The notes under the pieces are model-generated. The model saw nothing but the letters and a program-made list of their open reading frames with translations. It did not search any database and had not been told where the DNA came from. From the NCBI GenBank assembly GCA_963810055.1, contig CAWEME010000011.1, positions 1 through 64,000 of the forward strand: a DNA stretch of 64,000 bases. The letters run 5' to 3'. The position numbers and the translations under genes are program-made. Each line of letters begins with the position of its first letter. The first letter of the stretch is position 1. The stretch comes from REEB95 sp963810055. GTDB lineage: Bacteria > Pseudomonadota > Alphaproteobacteria > ATCC43930 > CGMCC-115725. This document shows, piece by piece, positions 25,258 to 35,465 of the stretch.

Positions 25258-26562
25258 CTAGGTATTGCGCCGCGCGTTGAGCCGCAGCGCGATCGACGCC
25301 GCGTGCGCGTCGAGCCCCTCGGCCTTGGCAAGAGTCAGCGCCGCCGGGCCGATGGCGCCGAGGCTGCGCGCGTCGCAACGCACCATCGAGGTGCGCTTCA
25401 TGAAATCGAGCACGCTCAAGCCGGACGAGAACCGCGCGCTGCGCGCCGTCGGCAAAACGTGGTTGGGGCCGGCGACGTAATCGCCCACCGCCTCGGGCGT
25501 GTGCCGGCCGAGGAAGATGGCGCCGGCGTTGCGGATCTTGGCCGCGATCAGCTCCGGCCGCTCGATCGCGAGCTCGAGATGCTCGGGCGCGAGCCGGTCG
25601 ACCAGCTCCACCGCCTCGTCCCATTTGCGCACGGTGATGACCGCGCCGAAATTCTTCCAGCTCGATCCGGCGATCGCGCCGCGCGGCAAGTCCTTGAGCA
25701 AACGCTCGACCCCCTCGGTCACGGCATCGGCGAAACGCTTGTCGTCGGCGATCAGGATCGCCTGGGCGGCCTCGTCATGCTCGGCCTGGGACAGGAGATC
25801 GGCGGCGATCCAGGCGGGATCGTTCTTGGCGTCGGCCAGCACCAGGATTTCCGACGGGCCGGCGATCATGTCGATGCCCACGGCGCCGAAGACCCGGCGC
25901 TTCGCCGCCGCGACATAGGCGTTGCCGGGGCCCACCACCTTGTCCACCGCGGCGATGGTCGCCGTGCCGTAGGCCAGCGCCGCCACCGCCTGCGCCCCGC
26001 CGATGCGGTAGATCTCGCCGACGCCGGCCAGCTCGGCCGCGGCCAGCACCAGCGGGTTGAGCACGCCCTCGGGCGCCGGCACGCACAGCGCGATGCGCGG
26101 CACGCCCGCCACCTTGGCCGGCAGCGCGTTCATCAGCACCGAGGAGGGATAGGCCGCCTTGCCGCCCGGCACGTAAAGCCCGGCCGAAGCCAGCGCCCGC
26201 CAGCGCGCGCCCAAACGCACCCCGGTCTTGTCGGTATAGTCGACATCCGGGGGCAGTTGGCGGCGGTGGAAATCCTCGATGCGCTCGGCGGCGAAGCGCA
26301 GCGCCTGCAAGGTGTCCGCGGCGCAGGATCGCTTGGCCTGGGAAATCTCGGCCGCAGCGACGCGCATGGTCGCGGGCGTAAGATTGAGCTTGTCGAAACG
26401 GCCGGTGTATTCGATCACCGCTTCGTCGCCGCGCTTCTTCACGTCGTCGAGAATGGCCGCCACGGTTGCATCGACATCCTCCGCCAGCTCGCGCTTCAAA
26501 TCGAGCAACGCGGCGAAATCGCGCGCGAAGCCGGGCGCGGCGCTATCGAGCCTAAGCGGCAT
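25258..26562 (-). CDS. hisD: Histidinol dehydrogenase
   Basis: This 434-aa enzyme oxidises histidinol to histidine with two NAD, the last step of histidine synthesis. GPGNAYVAAAKRRVFG, GPSEILVLAD, SQAEHDEAAQAIL and LAPEHLEL are family landmarks that carry the zinc and catalytic residues. The start overlaps the hisG end, and UPF0262 follows ten bases later, so these genes form one operon. Confidence 0.98.
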   Translation of the reverse strand: MPLRLDSAAPGFARDFAALLDLKRELAEDVDATVAAILDDVKKRGDEAVIEYTGRFDKLNLTPATMRVAAAEISQAKRSCAADTLQALRFAAERIEDFHRRQLPPDVDYTDKTGVRLGARWRALASAGLYVPGGKAAYPSSVLMNALPAKVAGVPRIALCVPAPEGVLNPLVLAAAELAGVGEIYRIGGAQAVAALAYGTATIAAVDKVVGPGNAYVAAAKRRVFGAVGIDMIAGPSEILVLADAKNDPAWIAADLLSQAEHDEAAQAILIADDKRFADAVTEGVERLLKDLPRGAIAGSSWKNFGAVITVRKWDEAVELVDRLAPEHLELAIERPELIAAKIRNAGAIFLGRHTPEAVGDYVAGPNHVLPTARSARFSSGLSVLDFMKRTSMVRCDARSLGAIGPAALTLAKAEGLDAHAASIALRLNARRNT

Positions 26563-27214
26563 AGGCGGCCTCGCGGAAACGCTCGATCCAGCCGCCCAGC
26601 TCGGCGCTGCGCGTCTTCAGCGCGACACGGTTGACGATCAGGCGCGAGCTTACCTCGGCGATGGCTTCGATCTCGACCAGGCCGTTCTCCTTGAGGGTGC
26701 GACCCGTCGCCACCAGATCGACGATGCGGCGGCACAGCCCCATGCTCGGCGCCAGTTCCATGGCGCCGTTCAATTTGATGCATTCGGCCTGGACGCCGCG
26801 CGCGGCGAAATGACGCCGCGTGATCTCGGGATATTTGGTGGCGATCTGGACATGGCTCCAGCGCGCCGGGTCGTCGCGGCCCAGATCCTCCTTGGGCGCG
26901 GCGACGACGAGACGGCACTTGCCGACGTTCAGGTCGAGCGGCGCATAGACCTCGGGATAGTCGAATTCCATCAGCACGTCGCTGCCCGCGACGCCCATAT
27001 GCGCCGCGCCGAAGGCGACGAAGGTGGCGACGTCGAAATTGCGCACGCGGATGACGTCGAGTTCCGGCAGATTGGTCTTGAACCGCAGCTTGCGCGTTTC
27101 GGGATCGTCGAACTCGCGCTCGATCTCGATCCCCGCGCGCCGCACCACCGGCACCACCTCGTCCAGGATACGCCCCTTGGGAAGCGCCAAGACCAGCGTT
27201 TCGTTACCCAACAC
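26552..27214 (-). CDS. hisG: ATP phosphoribosyltransferase, short form
   Basis: This 220-aa HisG joins PRPP and ATP in the first step of histidine synthesis. LALPKGRILDEVVPVVRRAG and AAHMGVAGSDVLME are typical, and VDLVATGRTLKENGL is the PRPP-binding segment. The length is that of the short form, which normally needs the regulatory partner HisZ; no hisZ is in the window. It overlaps hisD by 11 bases. Confidence 0.96.
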   Translation of the reverse strand: MLGNETLVLALPKGRILDEVVPVVRRAGIEIEREFDDPETRKLRFKTNLPELDVIRVRNFDVATFVAFGAAHMGVAGSDVLMEFDYPEVYAPLDLNVGKCRLVVAAPKEDLGRDDPARWSHVQIATKYPEITRRHFAARGVQAECIKLNGAMELAPSMGLCRRIVDLVATGRTLKENGLVEIEAIAEVSSRLIVNRVALKTRSAELGGWIERFREAAYAA

Positions 27215-27243
27215 CGTGAACTCTCCCGAAACCGGTGCGGACT

Positions 27244-27699
27244 TTAGCCCGCATCCTCAACCGGGTGGCTGGGACGGAAACGGGTGGGCCAAGGCTCGCC
27301 GAAGTCATCTAAATGGCACAGGATGCGGCCGGTTTCCAGCCGGATGCTGACGCCGCCGGCGAAATCGAGGTAAATCGCGCCCTCGCCCGCGATGATCGCC
27401 AGCAGCACCAGCAGCCGATCGGTTTCACCGGGATGAAAACCCTGGCGTTTCACCCCGGTGACAAAGTCGATGCGCAAGCCCGTCATCACCCGCTCGCGGC
27501 TTTCGGGCGGCGCTTTTGCGTCATCTTCATGACGGAAGCGGTTGGCCACCAGCACGAAGCGCTTCTCTTCGGGCTGGAACGCCATGTCGCCGACCGCGAC
27601 CAGCGCGTCCTGGAGGACGGCCGAGATCACGGCCAAATCCTCCTCGTCCTCGGCCTTGAGGCGGAGTCTTTTATTATCGGTTGCGGGTTTTTCCGCCAC
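27244..27699 (-). CDS. DUF2948 family protein
   Basis: This 151-aa protein has the pattern RLRLKAEDEEDLAVISAVLQ, then DMAFQPEEKRFVLVANRFR, and ends with LDDFGEPWPTRFRPSH, matching the DUF2948 family common in Alphaproteobacteria. Its function is unknown. It lies between murA and hisG on the same strand with short gaps, which is its usual place. Confidence 0.88.
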   Translation of the reverse strand: MAEKPATDNKRLRLKAEDEEDLAVISAVLQDALVAVGDMAFQPEEKRFVLVANRFRHEDDAKAPPESRERVMTGLRIDFVTGVKRQGFHPGETDRLLVLLAIIAGEGAIYLDFAGGVSIRLETGRILCHLDDFGEPWPTRFRPSHPVEDAG

Positions 27700-27708
27700 G
27701 GAGCGGGA

Positions 27709-28998
<1,290 letters not shown>

Positions 28999-29017
28999 GA
29001 ACTATGCCTTAAAACTC

Positions 29018-29101
29018 GTCATTGCGAGGCCGCGCATCGGCCGAAGCAATCCAGCCGAACACAAACCCTTCTGGATTGCTTCGCCTTCGGCTCGCAATGA
29101 C
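29018..29101. repeat. Palindromic intergenic repeat (REP-like)
   Basis: Outer arms GTCATTGCGAG and CTCGCAATGAC and inner arms GAAGCAATCCAG and CTGGATTGCTTC form a long imperfect hairpin between dcd and murA. Repeats of this sequence type are widespread between genes in Alphaproteobacteria. It is on the path of dcd-to-murA transcription and could act as a terminator or RNA-stability element. Confidence 0.8.
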
Positions 29102-29114
29102 GCGATCATCGGGT

Positions 29115-29670
29115 TCATAGCTTCGGCAGCGTCACGCCGCGCTGCTTCTGATATTTGCCGCCGCGGTCGGCGTAGGACACTTCGCACACCTGGTCGCTCT
29201 TGAAGAACAGGAACTGGCAGATGCCTTCGCCGGCATAGATGCGCGCCGGCAACGGCGTGGTGTTGGAAATTTCGATGGTGACGTGCCCTTCCCATTCGGG
29301 CTCCAAGGGCGTGACGTTGACGATGATGCCGCAGCGCGCATAGGTGGATTTGCCGAGGCAGATCACCAGCACGTCGCGCGGGATGCGGAAATATTCCATG
29401 GTCGAAGCGAGCGCGAAGCTGTTGGGCGGCACCACGCAGATGTCGGTTTCGCGGTCGACGAAGCTTGCTCCCGAGAAATTCTTGGGATCGACCACGGCGC
29501 TGTCGACATTGGTGAAGATCTTGAACTCGCGGCTGACCCGCGCGTCATAGCCGTAGGAAGAGAGGCCGTAGGAGATGACGCCCTGGCGAGTTCTGCTTTT
29601 CGGTAAAGGGCTCGATCATGCCGCGGGCCTTCGCCATTTCGCGAATCCACTTATCCGGCATGATCGACAT
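29115..29670 (-). CDS. dcd: dCTP deaminase, frame broken once
   Basis: dCTP deaminase supplies dUTP for thymidylate synthesis. The N-terminal part MSIMPDKWIREMAKARGMI, then EPFTEKQNSPG, is in one frame. GLSSYGYDARV-type sequence and FSGASFVDRETDICVVPPN to the end are in another. Dropping one C from CCC at 29581–29583 restores SPGVISYGL and an enzyme of about 184 aa. Catalytic and substrate residues in the C-terminal part look intact, so I treat the break as a sequence error. Confidence 0.9.
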
Positions 29671-29739
29671 GAGGCTCTCCCGCGGGCGTTATGTTAGGCC
29701 CGTTCTTGGGTCGGTTTGTACTGGATCGAAGGCGGCTTC

Positions 29740-29961
29740 TCAAGCGGGACGCGGCGGCTTGCCCGGGTTTTGGGCTGCGGATTGCGGCGGATTGGCGGCG
29801 GATTGGTCCGAAGGGTTCTCCCCGCCGGCGCGGGCGCGGGCCTGGTCCTTGCGCCTGGCGAGGTTGGCCCGGAGCGCCTCGGATAGACGCGCCGCTTTCC
29901 GCGCCGCCTTGGCGTTACCGGCAGGCCCCGGTGCGGGCGTTTCCTTGTCCTTTACGCTCAT
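29740..29961 (-). CDS. Small basic conserved protein
   Basis: This 73-aa protein has a basic helical core AARKAARLSEALRANLARRK, followed by a Pro/Gln/Ala-rich tail. Short proteins with this R.aALRaNLaRRK core are common in Alphaproteobacteria near tRNA or murA loci. I know no function. The ATG at 29961 (MSVKDKETPAPG) is preferred to the upstream opening at 30042, which overlaps the tRNA promoter area. Confidence 0.55.
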   Translation of the reverse strand: MSVKDKETPAPGPAGNAKAARKAARLSEALRANLARRKDQARARAGGENPSDQSAANPPQSAAQNPGKPPRPA

Positions 29962-30048
29962 CGGGCTAGGGTGATGGCCGGGTGGAATGGCGTCAAGCCG
30001 CCTTGCCAAGCCGGGCGCGGCTCGTGTATGTCCCAGCGTCATTCGGAG

Positions 30049-30123
<75 letters not shown>

Positions 30124-30168
30124 TCATCCGCCTTCGCGCCCGCCTCCCCGGCCGCTACCATCGCCGCC

Positions 30169-31011
30169 ATGCGTTCCGTCCATAAGTCTGTCTTCGCGCG
30201 TCAGGCGCTACGACTTGTCCCTTCGCGCACTCCCTCGCGCATCGTCTGCCTCACGCCCGAGACAGTGGAGACGCTCTATCTCCTGGGCGCGGGGGCGCGC
30301 ATCGCCGGGGTTTCCGGTTATGCCGTGCGCCCGTCCGAGGCCCGGCGCAAGCCGCGGGTATCCGCCTTCACCACCGCCCATATCGACCGCATCCTGGCCT
30401 TGAAGCCCGATCTGGTGCTGGGCTTTTCCGACCTCCAGGCCGAGATCGTGCGCGACCTGGTCAAGGCCGGGGTCGAGGTCCATGTCTTCAACCAGCGCGA
30501 CATCGCCGGGATATTGGCAATGATCCTGACATTGGGGCGGCTGGTCGGCGAGGAAGCGAAAGCCCGAAAGTTGGCGGCCTCGCTGGAAAAGCGCCTCGCT
30601 AGCGCGCGCAAGATCAGCGCGAAACGGCAACACCGCCCGCGCGTCTATTTCGAGGAATGGGACGAGCCGCCGATCTGCGGCATTCGCTGGGTGTCGGAGC
30701 TGATCGAGCTTGCCGGCGGCAAGGACGTGTTCGCCGCCCGGGCGCGCGGCGGCGATGCCCCTGCGCGCGTGGTTTCGCACCAGGAGATCGTCGAAGCATC
30801 GCCCGACATCGTCATCGGCTCGTGGTGCGGCAAGAAATTCCGGCCCGAGCGCGTGGCGGCGCGGCCGGGCTTCGGCCAAATTCCGGCGGTCCGGACCGGG
30901 CGGCTGTTCGAGATCAAATCGGCGATCATCCTTCAGCCCGGCCCCGGCGCGCTCACCCTGGGTTTCGAGGCGATGGAAAAGATCATCCGGGGTTTTTCCG
31001 CCCGCGCCTAA
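30169..31011 (+). CDS. BtuF-like cobalamin/iron-chelate binding protein
   Basis: This 280-aa protein of the periplasmic-binding BtuF/FhuD fold has SRIVCLTPETVETLYLLGAG at the N-terminus, ILALKPDLVLGFSDLQAEIV, and a C-terminal GALTLGFEAMEKI. No clear signal peptide precedes it, and no ABC permease or ATPase is adjacent. It may be cytoplasmic, or the start may be wrong. Stand-alone members of this type are common and are usually listed as cobalamin-binding proteins. It converges with the acyltransferase gene, overlapping by four bases. Confidence 0.75.
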   Translation: MRSVHKSVFARQALRLVPSRTPSRIVCLTPETVETLYLLGAGARIAGVSGYAVRPSEARRKPRVSAFTTAHIDRILALKPDLVLGFSDLQAEIVRDLVKAGVEVHVFNQRDIAGILAMILTLGRLVGEEAKARKLAASLEKRLASARKISAKRQHRPRVYFEEWDEPPICGIRWVSELIELAGGKDVFAARARGGDAPARVVSHQEIVEASPDIVIGSWCGKKFRPERVAARPGFGQIPAVRTGRLFEIKSAIILQPGPGALTLGFEAMEKIIRGFSARA

Positions 31012-31922
31012 TCCGCCCAGCGCCGGTGCAGCCACAGCCATTGCTCGGGCCGGGCGCGAACCCAGCTTTCGATCAGGGCATTGATGCGCGTCATCGCCGC
31101 CAGCACGTCAGCCGCATTGTTGCCGGTATCGGCCAGTTCGAGCCGGGGCAGCACGGTGAAGCGGAAATGTGCGCCGCGCAGCCTTTCGGTCCGGATCGGC
31201 ACCACCGGACAACCGAAGCGCAGGCCCAATCGGGCGATCGCCGGCGCGGTCATGGCGTCGCGGCCGAAGAACGGCACGGCGATGCCGTCATTCAGTTTCT
31301 GATCGACCAGCATGGCGACGTGGCCGCCCTGTTTGAGATGGCGGATCAGGTCGCGCCCGCCCTCGGCGCCCTTGGCCACGGCGCGGCGCGAACGCTGCCA
31401 ATGGCGCAGCAGCCGGTCGACCCAGGGATTGTTCGCCTCGCGATAGACCGAAACCAGCGACCCGCCCATCAGGCGGTGGATGGTCGACGGGCCGACTTCC
31501 CAATTGCCGAAATGGCCGCCGAAGACGATGCCGGGCTTGCCGTCGTTCAGCAATTCCTTCACCGCGTCTTCGTTGACGATTTCGACCCGGCCGGATCGGG
31601 CGGCGCAGATCCATTCGAGATGCGGGTATTCCGCCACCGCCCGGCCGAGATTGTCCCACATGCCGCGCAGGATGCGCCGGTTCTGGGATTCGTCGTTGCC
31701 GGGCAGCGCGCGGCTGATATTGGCCAATGCCCGGCGCGACAGGCCCAGGCGCGGGCCGAATGTCCGGCCGAGAAAGCCGCCCAGCCATGACGCCCAATCG
31801 ACCGGCAGAATGCCGAACACCATCATGAGCGCGAACAGGCCCGCAGCCTGGGCCAGATGGGCGGCCTGGCGCGCCAGATTGCCCGGCTGCTTATGAGCCC
31901 CCGCCGACACGCCGATTTTCAT
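31008..31922 (-). CDS. lpxL: Lipid A lauroyl/myristoyl acyltransferase-like protein
   Basis: This 304-aa HtrB/LpxL-family acyltransferase adds a secondary fatty acid to lipid A at the inner membrane. The HX4(D/E) catalytic motif is HFGNWE inside VFGGHFGNWEVGPSTIH. An N-terminal hydrophobic helix (AGLFALMMVFGILPVDW) anchors it. GGHVAMLVDQKLNDGIAVPF and GCPVVPIRTERL are further family blocks. Whether it acts as LpxL, LpxM or a specialised paralogue is not clear. Confidence 0.88.
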   Translation of the reverse strand: MKIGVSAGAHKQPGNLARQAAHLAQAAGLFALMMVFGILPVDWASWLGGFLGRTFGPRLGLSRRALANISRALPGNDESQNRRILRGMWDNLGRAVAEYPHLEWICAARSGRVEIVNEDAVKELLNDGKPGIVFGGHFGNWEVGPSTIHRLMGGSLVSVYREANNPWVDRLLRHWQRSRRAVAKGAEGGRDLIRHLKQGGHVAMLVDQKLNDGIAVPFFGRDAMTAPAIARLGLRFGCPVVPIRTERLRGAHFRFTVLPRLELADTGNNAADVLAAMTRINALIESWVRARPEQWLWLHRRWAD

Positions 31923-32017
31923 GAAACTTTTCTGATGCTGGTATGCAAACCGGACGCGATGCTAGCGACATCGCGGGATTCTGTCATGGCCGATCTGTAA
32001 AGCGGATTTTGGGCAAA

Positions 32018-32047
32018 GAAAAAGGGCCGCGTCCGAAGACGCGGCCC
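32018..32047 (-). terminator. Rho-independent terminator (minus strand)
   Basis: GGGCCGCGTC and GACGCGGCCC form a perfect 10-bp stem around a CGAA tetraloop (32024–32047). Read on the minus strand it is followed by TTTTTC. It would stop transcription of the amidase gene before lpxL. Confidence 0.8.
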
Positions 32048-32220
32048 AAGTTCAGGGAGGAAAAGCCCGAAGGACTTTGCGGTGTGAACCGCACGCCCGT
32101 TATACGGCGCAAATTCTCAACAAATTGTTAAAGCCGCGAACTTTCGGCGAACGTGGCTAACGCGCGGTAGGGTTAAATCCCGCCCTCGCCCGAAGCTGCA
32201 TAGGCATCTTGCGCGCTTCA

Positions 32221-32300
32221 TCCTTCGACTACGCTCAGGATGAGGAAACATCGTCGATGGCATTAAGAAAAGCGCCTCACCCTGAGCCCAGTCGAAGGGC
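32221..32300. repeat. REP-like inverted repeat
   Basis: TCCTTCGACTACGCTCAGGA (and TGAGG) at 32221–32245 faces CCTCACCCTGAGCCCAGTCG (and AAGGGC) at 32275–32300. This is the well-known alphaproteobacterial intergenic palindrome with a CTTCGACT...CTCAGGNTGAGG core. It lies just after the amidase stop. Confidence 0.8.
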
Positions 32301-32336
32301 GCATAATGCTTATCCAGCACTCAAAATGAGAAAAGA

Positions 32337-33134
32337 TCAGCCCCGCCCGACGGTGTCGAAATAATCGTTGACCGAGCGCGCCAGGCTTTGCGCGACCGCG
32401 CTGCGGAACGGGCCCTGGCGCAGCTGGCGCTCCTGCTCGCGGTTCGAAAGACAGCCGATCTCGACCAGGGCCGAGGGTATGTCCGGCGCCTTCAACACGG
32501 CGAATCCGGCCGAGCGGTGGCTGTTGGTCAGCATCGGCACATGCCGGCCGAGCTCGGTCACCAGTTCTTGCGCGAGCTGGATCGAGAGATTGTTGGTCTG
32601 GCGCCGCGCCAGGTCGATGAGAATGCCGCTGACCTCGGGATCGTGCTGCGACAAATCGATGCCGGCGATCCGGTCGGCCTGGTTTTCGCGCGCGGCGAGC
32701 GCCGCGGCTTCGCGGTCGGAAGCCTGCTCGGACAGGGTGTAGACCGAGGCGCCGCGCTCCGCCCGGTTGGGCAGCGCATCGGCGTGAACCGACAGGAACA
32801 GGTCGGCGCCGGCGGCGCGGGCGCGGGCCACGCGTTCCGGCAGCGGAATGAATTCGTCGTCCTTGCGGGTGAAGCGCAGCTCGTAGCGCTTGAACGCCGT
32901 AAGCTGGCGGGCGACCTCCATCACCGTCGGCAGCGAGATGTCCTTCTCATAGGTGCCGGCGAGGCCGATGGCGCCGGGATCGACGCCGCCATGGCCGGCA
33001 TCGAGCATGATCAGCGGCGTTTTCGGCTTCTTGAGTTCGTCGGCGAGCGCGCGCCGGAGATCGAGGAAACTCATCCCCGCCGCCGCCCCGGCCAAGAGCC
33101 GGTTGAAACATCGCCTGTCGATTCTGGCCGCCAA
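32337..33134 (-). CDS. N-acetylmuramoyl-L-alanine amidase with Tat-like signal
   Basis: This zinc amidase (Amidase_3) cleaves the peptide from MurNAc during cell separation. Zinc ligands lie in LDAGHGGVDPGAIG, in the Glu of YEKDISLP, and in LFLSVHADALP; SALVEIGCLSN holds the catalytic Glu. The N-terminus has DRRCFNRLLAGAAAGMSFL, a twin-arginine (RRxFxxxL) signal, in line with Tat export of AmiA/AmiC in E. coli. I prefer the TTG at 33134, which has GGGAGGA six bases upstream. The ATG at 33170 lacks a ribosome site but would simply add 12 residues. A terminator lies about 290 bases downstream. Confidence 0.9.
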   Translation of the reverse strand: MAARIDRRCFNRLLAGAAAGMSFLDLRRALADELKKPKTPLIMLDAGHGGVDPGAIGLAGTYEKDISLPTVMEVARQLTAFKRYELRFTRKDDEFIPLPERVARARAAGADLFLSVHADALPNRAERGASVYTLSEQASDREAAALAARENQADRIAGIDLSQHDPEVSGILIDLARRQTNNLSIQLAQELVTELGRHVPMLTNSHRSAGFAVLKAPDIPSALVEIGCLSNREQERQLRQGPFRSAVAQSLARSVNDYFDTVGRG

Positions 33135-33253
33135 GACGCGTCCTCCCGTTCCCCTGGAATGCGATTCCATCAGGGAGGTTGAAGCATTAAAGCGGTAAAG
33201 ATTAGGTTAAAACTTAGGTTACGTCCATATCTAATTGAATTAATTAACTTTTA

Positions 33254-34243
33254 TCAATCTATTTCCACCACCAACCGGCCCCGCACCCCGCCCTTGAGGA
33301 TCTTGGCGCCCCAGCCGGGGAGATCCTCGAGCTTGATGGTCTGGGTGATGGCGTCGAGCTTGTCCAAGGGCAGGTCGAATGCTAGCCGCGCCCAGATCGC
33401 CTTGCGCTCGTCCTGGGGGCACAGGACGGAATCGATCCCCAACAGCTTCACCCCGCGCAGCAGGAAGGGAATGACGCTGGCCGGGAGATCGCTGCCGCCC
33501 GCCAGGCCGCAAGCGGCGACCGAGCCGCGGTATTTCATCTGCGTCAGCACCGTGGCGAGCGTGGTGCTGCCGACGCTGTCGATCGCGCCGGCCCAACGCT
33601 CGCTGTCCAAGGGCCGCGCCGGCGGCTTGGCCAGCTCGGCGCGGTCGATGAAAGACGAAGCGCCCAGGCTTTTCAGATAATCATGGGTTTCGGGCCGGCC
33701 GGTCGAGGCCGTAACCGGATATCCCAGTTTCGCCAGGATCGCCACCGCAACGCTGCCCACGCCGCCGGCGGCGCCGGTCACCAGCACGTCTCCCATGCCC
33801 GGCTTCAGCCCATGCGCCTCGAGCGCCATCACCGCCATCATCGAAGTGAATCCGGCGGTGCCGATGGCCATGGCGCGCTTGGTCGAGAGCGCGGGCGGAA
33901 GCCGGATCAACTGGCTCGCCTTCACCCGCGCCTTCTGGGCATAGCCGCCCCATTGCATCTCGCCGACGCGCCAGCCGGTCAACACCACCTTGTCGCCCGG
34001 TTTCCATTCGGGCGAGGTCGAGCTTTCGACCGAACCGGCGAAATCGACCCCCGGCACATGCGGATATTTCCGCACCAGCCGGCCGACGCCTTCGAGGATC
34101 ATGCCGTCCTTGTAGTTGAGCGTCGAATATTCGACGGCGACGGTCACCTCGCCCGGCGGTAAATCGCTTTCGGGCAGGGAGGTGATGCGCGCCGCCACCT
34201 TGCCGCCCGCTTCCTCGAGCAGCAGGGCCTTGAAACCGCTCAT
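33254..34243 (-). CDS. acuI: Acryloyl-CoA reductase/quinone oxidoreductase (AcuI/YhdH)
   Basis: This 329-aa NADPH-dependent zinc-free medium-chain reductase has EYSTLNYKDGMILEGVGRLV, PGVDFAGSVESS, the nucleotide loop VLVTGAAGGVGSVAVAIL and CGLAGGSDLPASVIPFLLRG, all characteristic of YhdH/AcuI. These reduce acryloyl-CoA and related enones. It is upstream-adjacent to a thiolase on the same strand, ten bases apart, so the pair probably works in acyl-CoA metabolism. Confidence 0.92.
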   Translation of the reverse strand: MSGFKALLLEEAGGKVAARITSLPESDLPPGEVTVAVEYSTLNYKDGMILEGVGRLVRKYPHVPGVDFAGSVESSTSPEWKPGDKVVLTGWRVGEMQWGGYAQKARVKASQLIRLPPALSTKRAMAIGTAGFTSMMAVMALEAHGLKPGMGDVLVTGAAGGVGSVAVAILAKLGYPVTASTGRPETHDYLKSLGASSFIDRAELAKPPARPLDSERWAGAIDSVGSTTLATVLTQMKYRGSVAACGLAGGSDLPASVIPFLLRGVKLLGIDSVLCPQDERKAIWARLAFDLPLDKLDAITQTIKLEDLPGWGAKILKGGVRGRLVVEID

Positions 34244-34253
34244 GGGCAGCCGC

Positions 34254-35420
34254 TCACCGCAGGCGTTCGAGGATGCTGACGTAATTGGCCACCGCCGCGC
34301 CGCCCATGTTGAACACGGCGGCGAGCTTGGCGTCCTTGATCTGGATGTCGCCGGCGGTGCCGGTCAATTGCATGGATTGCAGCACATGCATGGAAACGCC
34401 GGTGGCGCCGATGGGATGGCCCTTGGCCTTCAAGCCGCCCGAGGCGTTGATCGGCAGCTTGCCGGTCTTCTCGGATATGCCGGCCTCGATCACGCGCGCG
34501 CCCTCGCCCCTCTTAGCCAGGCCCATCGCCTCGTAGATCATCAACTCGGCGATGGTGAAGCAGTCATGGACCTCGGCGCAGGACAGATCGTCGAGCCCCA
34601 CGCGAGCGCTGGCGAAGGCGCGCCGCCAGGCCACTTCCGGCCCCTCATACGAGGTGATGTCGCGCTTGCTCATGGGCAGGAAGTCGTTGACCTGCTCGGC
34701 TGCCCGGAACACCACCGCCTTGTCAGAGCCGAGCGCGGTGTCGATGTCGGTCAGCACCAGGGCTGCAGCGCCGTCGGAAACCAGCGAGCAATCGGTGCGC
34801 CGGAGCGGCCCCGCCACGATCGGGTTCTTGTCCGAAACCGTGCGGCAGAAATCGTAACCCAAATCCTTGCGGATTTGCGCCAACGGGTTGGAAGCGCCGT
34901 TCTTGTGGTTCTTGGCCGCGATCTTGGCGAGCGCGTCGGATTTGTCGCCGTAACGTTGGAAATAGGCCTGGGCGATGCGGCCGAACACGCCGGCGAAGCC
35001 GCCTTCGATCCCGCCCTCTTCCTTGAGATAGGCGGCGCGGATGAGGAGGTCGCCCACTTGCGGGCCGGAAACCTCGGTCATCTTTTCCACGCCCACCACC
35101 AGCACGCGGCGGGCGCGTTTGGCGGCGATCGCGTTCAGGCCTTGATAGATCGCCGCCGAGCCGGTGGCGCAGGCATTCTCCACCCGGGTCGCTGGCTTGT
35201 AGCGCAGGCTCGGGTCGATTTGCAGCGTCAGCGAGGACGGGAATTCCTGGCGCACGAAGCCGCCGTTGAAGGTGCCGAGATAGATTTCGTCGATATCGGA
35301 CGGGGCCAACCCGGAATCGCGGATGGCGTCGGATGCCACCTTCACAATCAGCGATTCGATGTCCTCGCCCTCGAGCTTGCCGAAGCGCGAATGGGCCCAG
35401 CCGGTGATGCAAGCGGTCAT
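34254..35420 (-). CDS. Thiolase family protein (SCP-x type)
   Basis: This 388-aa thiolase-fold enzyme is probably an acetyl- or acyl-CoA acyltransferase. The nucleophilic Cys lies in RVENACATGSAAIYQGL (about residue 88). EVHDCFTIAELMIYEAMGLA and GGLKAKGHPIGATGVSMHV (with the catalytic His) match the SCP-x/lipid-transfer thiolase branch rather than classical PhaA. It is followed by the acuI-like gene. Confidence 0.9.
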   Translation of the reverse strand: MTACITGWAHSRFGKLEGEDIESLIVKVASDAIRDSGLAPSDIDEIYLGTFNGGFVRQEFPSSLTLQIDPSLRYKPATRVENACATGSAAIYQGLNAIAAKRARRVLVVGVEKMTEVSGPQVGDLLIRAAYLKEEGGIEGGFAGVFGRIAQAYFQRYGDKSDALAKIAAKNHKNGASNPLAQIRKDLGYDFCRTVSDKNPIVAGPLRRTDCSLVSDGAAALVLTDIDTALGSDKAVVFRAAEQVNDFLPMSKRDITSYEGPEVAWRRAFASARVGLDDLSCAEVHDCFTIAELMIYEAMGLAKRGEGARVIEAGISEKTGKLPINASGGLKAKGHPIGATGVSMHVLQSMQLTGTAGDIQIKDAKLAAVFNMGGAAVANYVSILERLR

Positions 35421-35465
35421 GGCCTCTCCTTACCTTGAGCGCGCAGTAGGATATACTAAGGCCGC

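Larger units (their letters stand above)
31923..32336. other. Intergenic region with terminator and palindromic repeat
   Basis: There is no credible gene between lpxL and the amidase. The region holds a strong hairpin with a T run on the minus strand (32018–32047) and a REP-like inverted repeat (32221–32300), both annotated separately. The short segment left of the hairpin should contain the lpxL promoter. Confidence 0.6.

Noticed and set aside
25018..26634. 538-codon plus-strand frame opposite hisD
   Set aside because: hisD is certain on the minus strand; long open antisense frames are expected at this GC content.
29115..29670. Programmed frameshift in dcd
   Set aside because: The gene family is never frameshifted and the site is a short C run like several other single-base breaks in the window; a sequence error is simpler.
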